Translations under genes and position numbers: made by a program | Assembly: GCA_039961715.1 (NCBI GenBank) | Contig: JABRVW010000139.1 | Location: 1 to 10,459, forward strand | Source of the DNA: JACQPU01 sp039961715 | GTDB taxonomy: Bacteria; Bacteroidota; Ignavibacteria; UBA10030 | Direction of reading: 5' to 3' | DNA: 10,459 bases | Part shown: positions 1-7,168 of the stretch, piece by piece | Layout: each line of letters opens with the position of its first letter | How positions within the stretch are numbered: position 1 is the stretch's first letter | Notes under the pieces: generated by a model | Told to the model about the DNA's origin: nothing | Seen by the model: only the letters and a program-made list of their open reading frames with translations | Database searches by the model: none

Positions 1-74
1 GTGTGCCGGCGTTGCTGGTACAGGATTCTCCTGGATGTGCGCGAGACTCAGCGTCCTCCTTCACCGCCGCCTTC

Positions 75-80
75 AAAGGA
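75..80 (+). promoter_or_regulatory. Shine-Dalgarno site that fixes the glutamate dehydrogenase start
   Basis: AAAGGA ends 8 bases before the ATG at 89. The same frame is open further upstream with an ATG at 35, but the extra 18 residues (MCARLSVLLHRRLQRINL) have no counterpart in the family, and I see no comparable site before 35. Confidence 0.7.
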
Positions 81-88
81 TAAACCTC

Positions 89-1336
89 ATGGGAACGTAT
101 AATTCATTTCAGGTCCAGCAGCAACAGGTCCTGGAAGCTGCCAGATTGCTGAATCTGGACAAGTCCACAACAGAACTCTTGCTGTGGCCGCAGAGGGAAT
201 TCAAGGTTACCATCCCCGTCAGGCTGGACTCGGGCGAGGTACAGATCTTTCACGGGTATCGGATCCAGCATAATTTTGCGCGCGGCCCGGCCAAAGGTGG
301 AATTCGCTTTCATCCGGATGAAACCGTCGATACGATCCGTGCGCTGGCCGGTTGGATGACCTGGAAGACCGCCGTGATTGACCTTCCTCTCGGTGGCGCC
401 AAGGGAGGAGTCGTGTGCAATCCAAGAGTGTTGTCGGAGAGGGAGTTGGAACAGATCGCACGCGGGTACATCCGCGCAATCGCCCACTCGATCGGCATCG
501 CGAAGGACGTTCCCGCTCCGGATGTCTATACAAATCCCCAGACGATGGCGTGGATGATGGATGAATACGAAACGATCCATGGGATTCATGAGCCGGGCGT
601 GCTCACCGACAAGCCGAGGCAAATCGGAGGCACCGAGGGACGCCGGGATGCCACCGCGCGGGGGGGCGTAATCAGCGTCCGGGAAGCCTGTGCACACCGG
701 GGCGTGGATCCGCGCGGGACCTATGCCATCCAGGGTTTTGGAAACGCAGGGCAGAGGGCCGCCCTGCTCCATGCCGAAATCCTTGGAGGCGGTACTCTGG
801 TGGCAGTGTGTGATTCCCGAACCGGTCTGTACAATCCCAGGGGGATGGACCCGAAGGAGCTGGTCACCTATAAGCTCACCAAAGGATCCCTCGAAGGATT
901 CTCCGGAGGAAAAATGATTCCCCGGGACGACGTGCTGAAGCTCGATGTGGATGTTCTCTATCCCGCGGCTCTCGAGAATGCAATCAACGAGTCGAACGCT
1001 CACGATGTCAAGGCCCGGATTGTCTGTGAACTGGCCAATGGGCCAACAACGCCGGAAGCGGACCTCATCCTCTACAAGAAGGGCATTCACGTCATTCCGG
1101 ACATTCTCGCGAGCGCCGGCGGCGTAACGGTCTCCTATTTTGAAATGGTTCAGGACCAATATTCGTACTTCTGGGATGAAACGGTTGTCCACGAGCGGCT
1201 GGATGCGAAGATTACAGCGGGCTCCCGCGCCGTTCATGAGGCAGTTCAGGAGAAGAAGGTGCATCCGCGGCTTGGAGCCATGGTCGTGGCCGTAGCGCGT
1301 GTAGCGGAAGCATGCAAGCTTCGGGGCTGGGTGTGA
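89..1336 (+). CDS. gdhA: Glutamate dehydrogenase (Glu/Leu/Phe/Val dehydrogenase family)
   Basis: The enzyme oxidatively deaminates glutamate to 2-oxoglutarate and ammonia in the cytoplasm, or runs the reverse reaction, using NAD or NADP. The protein has 415 residues from the ATG at 89, the usual length of the short hexameric type. The N-terminal substrate domain shows GPAKGGIRFHP (lysine K69), TWK (K93) and the family signature LPLGGAKGG with the catalytic lysine K105. APDVYTN supplies the catalytic aspartate D145. The Rossmann domain has GFGNAG at 216-221, then VAVCDS at the end of the second strand. CELANGPTTPEA (313-324) and ASAGGVTVSYFE (341-352) are also typical. The segment GGTEGRRDATARGG resembles the ATARG version I recall from thermophile and archaeal enzymes rather than the commoner ATGRG. 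The next gene begins 69 bases downstream on the same strand. The family is certain. Cofactor choice cannot be settled by eye, and preference for another amino acid (leucine, valine) is less likely given the K69/K93/K105 set. Confidence 0.95.
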   Translation: MGTYNSFQVQQQQVLEAARLLNLDKSTTELLLWPQREFKVTIPVRLDSGEVQIFHGYRIQHNFARGPAKGGIRFHPDETVDTIRALAGWMTWKTAVIDLPLGGAKGGVVCNPRVLSERELEQIARGYIRAIAHSIGIAKDVPAPDVYTNPQTMAWMMDEYETIHGIHEPGVLTDKPRQIGGTEGRRDATARGGVISVREACAHRGVDPRGTYAIQGFGNAGQRAALLHAEILGGGTLVAVCDSRTGLYNPRGMDPKELVTYKLTKGSLEGFSGGKMIPRDDVLKLDVDVLYPAALENAINESNAHDVKARIVCELANGPTTPEADLILYKKGIHVIPDILASAGGVTVSYFEMVQDQYSYFWDETVVHERLDAKITAGSRAVHEAVQEKKVHPRLGAMVVAVARVAEACKLRGWV

Positions 1337-1343
1337 AAAGAGG

Positions 1344-1373
1344 TTGCCACAAGTGGGGAATTTTCGGTATGTT
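1344..1373 (+). promoter_or_regulatory. Possible sigma70-like promoter in the largest intergenic gap
   Basis: TTGCCA (1344-1349) and TATGTT (1368-1373) are separated by 18 bases. They match the TTGACA/TATAAT consensus at 5 of 6 and 4 of 6 positions. The site lies in the longest gap of the gene row (1337-1405) and could give the downstream peptidase genes their own transcript. A match this loose arises often by chance, and promoters in Bacteroidota-like bacteria have a different consensus, so this is only a candidate. Confidence 0.2.
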
Positions 1374-1393
1374 TGTCGATTGAATTCATCAGC

Positions 1394-1400
1394 GGAAGGA
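1394..1400 (+). promoter_or_regulatory. Shine-Dalgarno site for the small CxxC/CxxH protein
   Basis: GGAAGGA lies 5 bases before the ATG at 1406. It favours this start over the in-frame ATG at 1373, which has no purine-rich site in front. Confidence 0.6.
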
Positions 1401-1405
1401 AGCCC

Positions 1406-1657
1406 ATGGCGTACGTGAAAGAAACTGCATGCAAAAAGTGCGGAAAGAAGTTTTTTTGGAAGATTGAAAGGCCGGGGGATGGTTTCTGGGACCGGTGGCG
1501 GAATGACGACGGCAACATCCTGGCGAGCTGGTTTCTTTCGAACAGCCTCTGCTGGGATCATGCCTTTGAGGCAATGCCCGAACGATTCCGCGCCATTATT
1601 CACACTATCGCCTACCACGAGGAGAACGGCGGGGGGACGGGCCTGACCGCAGGCTGA
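1406..1657 (+). CDS. Small protein with CxxC / CxxH metal-site pattern, function unknown
   Basis: I do not recognise a named family. The protein has 83 residues with no signal peptide or membrane segment, so it is probably cytoplasmic. C9-K-K-C12 lies in a short basic stretch (CKKCGKKFFWKI), and a second pair, C49-W-D-H52, follows 36 residues later. Together they make a CxxC...CxxH set that could bind one zinc, like a small zinc ribbon. The middle (21-48) is rich in Trp, Asp and Arg, and 53-72 looks helical (AFEAMPERFRAIIHTIAYHE). The Gly-rich tail GGGTGLTAG looks disordered. It is treated as a real gene because it has a good ribosome site, fills the gap between two certain genes without overlap, and its stop lies 12 bases before the next start. 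Its position suggests co-transcription with the peptidases. A role in regulation or nucleic-acid binding is possible but not shown. Confidence 0.6.
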   Translation: MAYVKETACKKCGKKFFWKIERPGDGFWDRWRNDDGNILASWFLSNSLCWDHAFEAMPERFRAIIHTIAYHEENGGGTGLTAG

Positions 1658-1669
1658 AAGGAAAAAGTC

Positions 1670-3700
1670 ATGAAACGAAAAGCCGCAGTATTGGTTATGA
1701 TGATCGCGGCCGGCACGCTGGCCGCCCAGCAGAAACGGCCGATCACGTTTGACGACCTGATCGGGATGATTCGCATCGCCGATCCCCAGATATCCCCCGA
1801 TGGGAAGACTGTGGTGTTTGTCGGGACGCGATACGATAAGGTGGCGAACAACTCTTCCAGCGCGCTGTACCGGGTTCCGGTGGACGGAGGCCCCGTCGAG
1901 CAACTGACGACCGCTCCCAAAGCCAACCATAGCCCCCGATGGATGCCGGACGGATCCTCACTCGTGTTCGTTTCCACGAGAGATGGAGAATCCCAGGTAT
2001 GGAGCATGCCGGCCGGCGGGGGTGATGCAAAGAAGCTCTCCGTTCTCTCCACCGGTGCTTCGGGAATCGTTCTGTCGCGGGATGGAAAACTGATTGCGTT
2101 TGCATCAGAGGTCTATCCCGACTGTCCCACGGACGATTGCAACAAGCAACGCGAGGAGGAGCGTTCGGCGAGCAAAGTCAAGGCGAAGGTTTTCGACAGA
2201 CTGCCCTACAGGATCTGGAATACCTGGAAGGATGGCAAGCGAAGCCATGTGTTTGTGATGTCGTCGGTGGGAGGTCAGGCAAACGATATGACACCGGGTG
2301 ACTACGATACGCCGCCGATCGATCTCGGCGGGCGCTGGGATTACGACTTCTCCCCGGACGGCAGGGAGCTGGCGTTCACGCGGAACATGGATCCCAACAT
2401 TGCCATCAGCACGAACAACGATATTTTCACCGTCCCGGTTGAAGGCGGAACAGTAAAGCGGATGACGGACAATCCCGCCAACGACAGCCAGCCCCTCTAC
2501 TCGCCTGACGGAGCGTATCTGGCATATCGCAGGATGGAGAGGGCCGGTTTTGAGGCAGACCGCCGCCGGCTCGTCCTGATCGACCGAAAGACCGGCCGGC
2601 ACAGATCGCTGACCGACGATTTCGATTACAGCGTCGACGACGTCATCTGGGCTCCGGATTCAAAATCGCTGTACATCACCGCGGATGACAAAGGCAATAA
2701 GACGGTTTTTCGGGTGTGGGTATCGCGGAAAAAGATTGATACGATTCTCACCGGGGGATACTACGGGTCGGTTCGCGTTACGCCCGACGGCTCAACCCTC
2801 GTTTTTATCAAAGAGACCATCAACCAACCGGCTGAGCTCTACCGGTCCGATGCCAACGGCCGGAATGTCCGGCGGCTGACGGGAATGAACGATGTGATTG
2901 TGTCCACGCTGGATATGAATCCGAAGGAGGACTACTGGTTCAAGGGCGCGGGGGGAACGGATGTGCACGGATGGATTGTCAGACCTCCGGGATTCCAGTC
3001 CGGGAAGAAATATCCCCTGGTGTATCTGGTCCATGGCGGTCCGCAGGGACAGTGGGGCGACCAGTTTCATTATCGCTGGAGCGCACAGATGTTTGCATCG
3101 CGCGGATACGTCGTTCTCATGGTCAATCCGCGAGGAAGCACGGGCTACGGGCAGACTTTTACTGACGAAATTACCCGTGACTGGGGTGGCAAAGTGTATG
3201 ATGATCTCATGGCCGGCCTGGACGCAGCCCTCGGAAAATTTCCTTTCATCGATGGAGCCCGTGTCGCGGCGGCCGGCGCCTCCTACGGGGGCTACATGAT
3301 GAACTGGATGGCGGGATCCACCACACGCTTCACCTGTTTCGTGAGCCATGACGGAGTGTTCAATCCCTGGAGCATGTACGGGACGACGGAAGAATTATGG
3401 TTCCCTGAATGGGAATTCGGGGGGACGCCGTACCAGAATCCCGACTTGTATGACCGATGGTCCCCCCTCAAGAAGGCGGCGAATTTCAAAACACCGGTTC
3501 TTGTCATTCACGGTCAACTCGATTATCGGGTCGACGTCAGCGAAGGTTTCCAACTGTTCACAGCTCTCCAGCGCCAGGGCGTGAAGTCGAAAATGCTGTA
3601 TTTTCCGGACGAGGGGCACTGGGTGATGAAGCCCGCAAACGCCGAGCTCTGGTACCAAACAGTTCTGGATTGGATCGACGAGCACACGGGACTTAAATGA
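1670..3700 (+). CDS. Exported S9 family peptidase, dipeptidyl peptidase 5-like
   Basis: This serine exopeptidase of the prolyl oligopeptidase family probably removes dipeptides from the N-termini of peptides in the periplasm. It has 676 residues. Residues 1-19 are a signal peptide (MKRK, then a hydrophobic core, cut near LAA/QQ). Residues ~25-420 form a beta-propeller with seven PDG-type blade motifs visible (around 41, 91, 135, 227, 277, 327 and 370). The C-terminal alpha/beta hydrolase has the oxyanion motif HGGP (455-458), nucleophile S538 in GASYGGYM, D618 in HGQLDYR and H650 in DEGHW. Size and triad spacing fit dipeptidyl peptidase 5 of Porphyromonas-type bacteria. A close cysteine pair, C152 and C157, could form a disulfide. 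AAAGGA lies 7 bases before the start, and the gene follows the small upstream gene by 12 bases. An acylaminoacyl-peptidase activity (S9C) is the main alternative, since specificity cannot be read from the motifs. Confidence 0.93.
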   Translation: MKRKAAVLVMMIAAGTLAAQQKRPITFDDLIGMIRIADPQISPDGKTVVFVGTRYDKVANNSSSALYRVPVDGGPVEQLTTAPKANHSPRWMPDGSSLVFVSTRDGESQVWSMPAGGGDAKKLSVLSTGASGIVLSRDGKLIAFASEVYPDCPTDDCNKQREEERSASKVKAKVFDRLPYRIWNTWKDGKRSHVFVMSSVGGQANDMTPGDYDTPPIDLGGRWDYDFSPDGRELAFTRNMDPNIAISTNNDIFTVPVEGGTVKRMTDNPANDSQPLYSPDGAYLAYRRMERAGFEADRRRLVLIDRKTGRHRSLTDDFDYSVDDVIWAPDSKSLYITADDKGNKTVFRVWVSRKKIDTILTGGYYGSVRVTPDGSTLVFIKETINQPAELYRSDANGRNVRRLTGMNDVIVSTLDMNPKEDYWFKGAGGTDVHGWIVRPPGFQSGKKYPLVYLVHGGPQGQWGDQFHYRWSAQMFASRGYVVLMVNPRGSTGYGQTFTDEITRDWGGKVYDDLMAGLDAALGKFPFIDGARVAAAGASYGGYMMNWMAGSTTRFTCFVSHDGVFNPWSMYGTTEELWFPEWEFGGTPYQNPDLYDRWSPLKKAANFKTPVLVIHGQLDYRVDVSEGFQLFTALQRQGVKSKMLYFPDEGHWVMKPANAELWYQTVLDWIDEHTGLK

Positions 3701-3711
3701 TTTCCAATCAC

Positions 3712-3719
3712 AAAGGAGG
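3712..3719 (+). promoter_or_regulatory. Strong Shine-Dalgarno site that decides the M28 peptidase start
   Basis: AAAGGAGG lies 7 bases before the ATG at 3727. An in-frame ATG at 3697 overlaps the stop of the preceding gene (ATGA), but starting there would put ten extra residues (MISNHKGGLT) ahead of a normal signal peptide and would place this strong site inside the coding region. Confidence 0.8.
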
Positions 3720-3726
3720 CTTGACG

Positions 3727-5850
3727 ATGAGATCGTTCTTGATGACAGGGACGGTGACGGCCGCGCTTCTGCTTGCTGTGCCGGCGGCCTTTTCACAGAC
3801 GACGCCGTTCCTCAACGACAATGAAATCCGCATGCTCACCAACGAGATTTCCGGGGACCGGGCATACGAGCATATCCGCGTACTCACGCGCTGGCACCGG
3901 AATTCCGGGATGGAGGGGTACTTCAAGGCAGCGGAGTACGTCATGGAGGCGGCGCGGGAAGCCGGATTGGAGGATGTGCGGTTTGTCGAACAGCCGATGA
4001 ATGGCCCGAATTACACGGCACGTTCGGCCGAACTCTGGATGGTCGAGCCGGCCGAAGTGAAACTGGCCGACATTGGGGATCACGCCACTCATCTGGCTGA
4101 CGGCAGTCACGATGCAAACGTGACTGCAGAGCTTGTTTGGATCGGCAATGGATCCAAAGAGGCGCTCAAGGACCTTGACGTGAAAGGAAAGATCGTCCTC
4201 ACGAGCGGACCGCCTGGTGCGGCGCTTTTCAATGCCGTCTATGAAAAGGGAGCGGTCGGAGTCGTGACGTTCCAGACCGCCGAGGGAAGGAACATTGTCG
4301 ATGCAGGCGATCAGATCGGTTGGAACAGGATTCCCATCACGCCCCCTGAGGGGAAATCAGGATCCTTTGCCTTTGTACTGACACCCCGCATGGGGGAGGC
4401 CCTGAAGGATATTCTTGAAAGCGACGCTGAAATGAATATTCTGGCGTCAGGCAAAAAGGCGAAAGGTGGGAGGATCGTTCTGAAAGCCGTCGTTGATACA
4501 GAGATTGGCACGGCTCCCGGAAGGACGGGGTTTGTAGAGGGGTGGATTCGGGGATCGAAATACCCGAACCAGCAAGTCGTCCTCACAGCGCACCTGCAGG
4601 AAGAACAGGGTTCCGCCAACGACGACGGCAGCGGATGTGGCAATCTGCTTGAGCTTGCCCGGACGTTCAACAAGCTTATCAAAGAAGGGAAGATGCCGCG
4701 CCCGGAACGGTCCCTCAGGTTCTGGTGGGTGGATGAAATCTACTCCGAGTACCGATTCTGGCAGGACTTTCCGGAAGAGCCAAAGAAGATTCTCGTCAAC
4801 CTTCATCAGGATATGACCGGCGCAAATCAGGCCATGGGGAGCAGGGTGCAGCACCTGATCTTTGCGCCGCATTCGCGCACATCCTATCTCGATGCCCTGT
4901 TCGAAAGCATCGGCACTTACGTCATTCTCACCAACAACGCCTTCCTTGCTGCAAGCCGTCAGGGAGGCCTTCCGCGCCCCTTCACACGCCCCATCTTCTC
5001 CACCCGGGGATCACGGCAGAACTATAGCGCGCGGTTCGTGCCCTACTTTGGCTCTTCGGATCACATCACATTTCTCGACGGCCCCATTGGCATTCCGGCC
5101 GTGGCAATGATCAACTGGGACGACGACTACATCCATTCGTCGCATGATGACCTGTTTCAGATTGATCAAACACAGCTTCAGCGGAATAACTTCATCATTG
5201 GCGCCATGGCGTACAGGCTCTCCTCAGCCGGGCCAAGGGACGTGCCGCTCTTCGCGTCAGAGACCTATGCTCAGGGATTGCGCCGCCTGGCGAACGACGT
5301 GAGGGTGGGAACCGAGCTGATCCACGCGGCCGAGGATGGATGGAGCGATGCGGTCAACCTCGTGGAGCAGGGCGTGGCCCGGGAGGTTCGGGCGTTGATC
5401 TCCGTGCGTGTCCTTGCAGGCAATGACCGGAAAGCCCTGGAAACCATCGACCGATTCATCGTGCGTACCAAGGAACGGGAATCGCTCATGCTCGACGATC
5501 TGAAAATTCTCTATCGCCAGGTATGGGGAAAGAATGCCCCTTCAGTGAAGTTGACCCCTGCGGAACAGGCCGCCGCCAGGAAGATTCCCGTGAATGCATC
5601 GAACCTGGCCGAGTACTTTGCCAACAGGCAGAAGATGGGCTTCCGGGCCGGCGGACGACTGCATGGGCTCATGCGATCGGAAGTGATCAACTTCATCGAC
5701 GGCCGACGCAGTTACTATGATATCTACAAGGCCGTTCGTGCCGAGGCTCTTGCCGCAGGTTCGTGGTACTATGGAACAGTTCAGCTCGAGGATGTCGTAG
5801 CCCTGCTCGATGCCGGAGTCGAAGCAAAGGCCTGGACGTTGAAGCCGTGA
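3727..5850 (+). CDS. Exported M28-like zinc metallopeptidase with PA domain
   Basis: This is probably an amino- or carboxypeptidase working outside the cytoplasm. It has 707 residues. Residues 1-23 are a signal peptide cut near AAFS/QTT. A helical N-terminal part is followed by a protease-associated (PA) domain at about 100-250 (VKGKIVLTSGPPGAALFNAVYEKGAVGVV at 152-180). The M28 metal domain spans ~260-500. Likely ligands are H289 (TAHLQ), D299 (SANDDGSG), E337 (WWVDEIYS), D362 (NLHQDMTG) and H470 (YIHSSHDD). SSDHITFLDGPIGIPAV (443-459) is typical of the family. Two details are unusual: the catalytic Asp expected two residues after H289 is Gln (Q291), and the usual Glu-Glu pair reads Asp-Glu (336-337). 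Some PA-bearing M28 relatives share an HxQE form, so activity is still likely. Residues 500-707 are a helical extension whose end (651-707, FIDGRRSYYDIYKAV...LEDVVALL) looks like a small winged-helix fold. The exact substrate is unknown. Confidence 0.85.
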   Translation: MRSFLMTGTVTAALLLAVPAAFSQTTPFLNDNEIRMLTNEISGDRAYEHIRVLTRWHRNSGMEGYFKAAEYVMEAAREAGLEDVRFVEQPMNGPNYTARSAELWMVEPAEVKLADIGDHATHLADGSHDANVTAELVWIGNGSKEALKDLDVKGKIVLTSGPPGAALFNAVYEKGAVGVVTFQTAEGRNIVDAGDQIGWNRIPITPPEGKSGSFAFVLTPRMGEALKDILESDAEMNILASGKKAKGGRIVLKAVVDTEIGTAPGRTGFVEGWIRGSKYPNQQVVLTAHLQEEQGSANDDGSGCGNLLELARTFNKLIKEGKMPRPERSLRFWWVDEIYSEYRFWQDFPEEPKKILVNLHQDMTGANQAMGSRVQHLIFAPHSRTSYLDALFESIGTYVILTNNAFLAASRQGGLPRPFTRPIFSTRGSRQNYSARFVPYFGSSDHITFLDGPIGIPAVAMINWDDDYIHSSHDDLFQIDQTQLQRNNFIIGAMAYRLSSAGPRDVPLFASETYAQGLRRLANDVRVGTELIHAAEDGWSDAVNLVEQGVAREVRALISVRVLAGNDRKALETIDRFIVRTKERESLMLDDLKILYRQVWGKNAPSVKLTPAEQAAARKIPVNASNLAEYFANRQKMGFRAGGRLHGLMRSEVINFIDGRRSYYDIYKAVRAEALAAGSWYYGTVQLEDVVALLDAGVEAKAWTLKP

Positions 5851-5876
5851 TGAACCAGAATCTCCGTGCCATGATC

Positions 5877-5882
5877 AGGAGG
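5877..5882 (+). promoter_or_regulatory. Shine-Dalgarno site of the phosphodiesterase gene
   Basis: AGGAGG ends 11 bases before the ATG at 5894, a little farther than usual. A second ATG follows directly at 5897, so the true start could be either Met. Confidence 0.55.
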
Positions 5883-5893
5883 ACGACGAGACG

Positions 5894-7123
5894 ATGATGA
5901 ATCGACACTTCCGGTTGGCCATTCTTCTGCTCATCCTTGTCCTCCCGAATTTCCTCCGGGCATGGCAGGCAGATCGCTCGCGGCCGGCGGTCATCCTGAT
6001 CTCCATCGACGGGTTCCGATTCGACTATCTCGAGCACACGACTTGTCCCAATCTACGTCGTCTGGCTTCTGAAGGCGTGCGAGCCGAATGGATGATTCCC
6101 GTCTTTCCGACAAAGACCTTTCCCAATCACTATTCCATTGTGACCGGACTGCATCCGGGTCACCATGGCATCATTGCGAACTCTATGTATGACCCCGTCT
6201 TCGATGCGATGTTCACCATGCGAAAGCGGGAGGAGGTAACCAACCCCAGGTGGTGGGGAGGCGAGCCAATCTGGGTAACGGCGGAAAACCAGGGGCTGAT
6301 CGCGGCAACGTTCTTTTGGCCCGGTTCAGAGGCCCCCATAGGCGGAAAGATGCCGTCATACTGGCTGCGTTACGACGGTTCCATTCCCTACCCCCAACGC
6401 GTAAAAAAAGTGCTGAAATGGCTGGATGAACCCGAAGACCGACGTCCAACGCTCATTACCTTATACTTTGAGGACGTTGATCACGCCGGGCACGAATATG
6501 GACCGGACTTTGCCGCGGTGGATACGGCAGTCCGGAGCGTTGATGAGGCTTTGGGCCTGCTCCTTGAAGGCCTTGAGGCCAGGGATCTCCTCGATCGCAC
6601 GAACATCCTCGTCGTTTCTGATCACGGCATGGCGGCGACACACAGGAACAGGACGATCTGGTTGGATGACTATATCGGACTCGATTCGGTGCGAACGGTT
6701 GATTGGGGACCCATTGTCTCCGTGTGGGCGGATTCCGGTCAGGTGGAACCGGTCTTCAGGGCGGTCTCCGGAGTCCACCCAAACATGAAGGCCTATAAGA
6801 AAGACGGGATTCCCGAGCGGTGGCAGTATCGTATGCACAGGAGGGTTGCCCCCATCACACTGGTGGCGGATGAAGGGTGGACCATCGCATCGAGACGATT
6901 CGATCCCTGGCGACGGTCGGACCATGGCGGAAATCATGGCTACGACAATGCGACTCCGTCGATGCGCGCATTGTTCCTTGCCCGCGGTCCGGCATTCAAG
7001 AGCGGAGATGTGGTTCCGCCTTTTCAGAATGTTCACGTGTACTCACTGTTGGCTCATCTGCTCGGCGTGGTTCCTGCAAGAACAGATGGGAATCTCGATT
7101 CCCTGCGGCAGATTCTCCGATGA
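5894..7123 (+). CDS. Exported nucleotide pyrophosphatase/phosphodiesterase (NPP family)
   Basis: This member of the alkaline phosphatase superfamily cleaves phosphodiester or pyrophosphate bonds of nucleotides or similar substrates using two zinc ions and a threonine nucleophile. It has 409 residues. A hydrophobic segment at 7-22 (RLAILLLILVLPNFLR) directs export as a signal peptide or N-terminal anchor. All active-site residues are present: D39 (LISIDGFR), nucleophile T75 in FPTKTFPNHYSIVTGLHPGHHGI, N94, D196 and H200 (DVDHAGHEYGP), D243 and H244 (VVSDHGM), and H348 (GGNHGYD). Their spacing matches the bacterial NPP of Xanthomonas with an almost constant offset of 14-15, as I recall its numbering. 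Nucleotides are the default substrate, but lipid or other phosphodiesters are possible because family members differ mainly in the binding pocket. It is the one non-peptidase enzyme among the exported proteins, 43 bases after the M28 gene and 45 before oligopeptidase B. Confidence 0.92.
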   Translation: MMNRHFRLAILLLILVLPNFLRAWQADRSRPAVILISIDGFRFDYLEHTTCPNLRRLASEGVRAEWMIPVFPTKTFPNHYSIVTGLHPGHHGIIANSMYDPVFDAMFTMRKREEVTNPRWWGGEPIWVTAENQGLIAATFFWPGSEAPIGGKMPSYWLRYDGSIPYPQRVKKVLKWLDEPEDRRPTLITLYFEDVDHAGHEYGPDFAAVDTAVRSVDEALGLLLEGLEARDLLDRTNILVVSDHGMAATHRNRTIWLDDYIGLDSVRTVDWGPIVSVWADSGQVEPVFRAVSGVHPNMKAYKKDGIPERWQYRMHRRVAPITLVADEGWTIASRRFDPWRRSDHGGNHGYDNATPSMRALFLARGPAFKSGDVVPPFQNVHVYSLLAHLLGVVPARTDGNLDSLRQILR

Positions 7124-7152
7124 TGAGTGCCATCCAACTGGAATAGACCGCC

Positions 7153-7159
7153 GGAGAGG
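7153..7159 (+). promoter_or_regulatory. Shine-Dalgarno site that decides the oligopeptidase B start
   Basis: GGAGAGG lies 9 bases before the ATG at 7169. An in-frame ATG at 7127 would add 14 polar residues (MPSNWNRPPERRPT) ahead of the signal peptide and begins 3 bases after the previous stop without a ribosome site of its own. Confidence 0.65.
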
Positions 7160-7168
7160 CGTCCGACC

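Noticed and set aside
3..83. C-terminus of an upstream gene, open from the left edge in the third frame and ending at the TAA at 81-83
   Set aside because: Only 26 codons are visible, with no recognisable motif, and another frame is also open here. The stop just before the dehydrogenase start would fit an operon, but the evidence is too thin.
35..88. N-terminal extension of glutamate dehydrogenase from the ATG at 35
   Set aside because: The added residues are unlike the family N-terminus, and the ATG at 89 has a well-placed AAAGGA site.
1345..1364. Intrinsic terminator after glutamate dehydrogenase (CCAC-AA-GTGG followed by GGAATTTT)
   Set aside because: A 4-base stem with a 2-base loop and a short, displaced T run is too weak to support a terminator.
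104..1930. A 608-codon open frame on the minus strand, antisense to glutamate dehydrogenase and the following two genes
   Set aside because: It is longer than the genes it covers, but it crosses two intergenic gaps and the ends of three well-supported + strand genes. Its translation shows no recognisable domain, and no ribosome site stands out. It is explained by the codon bias of the sense genes keeping the opposite frame free of stops.
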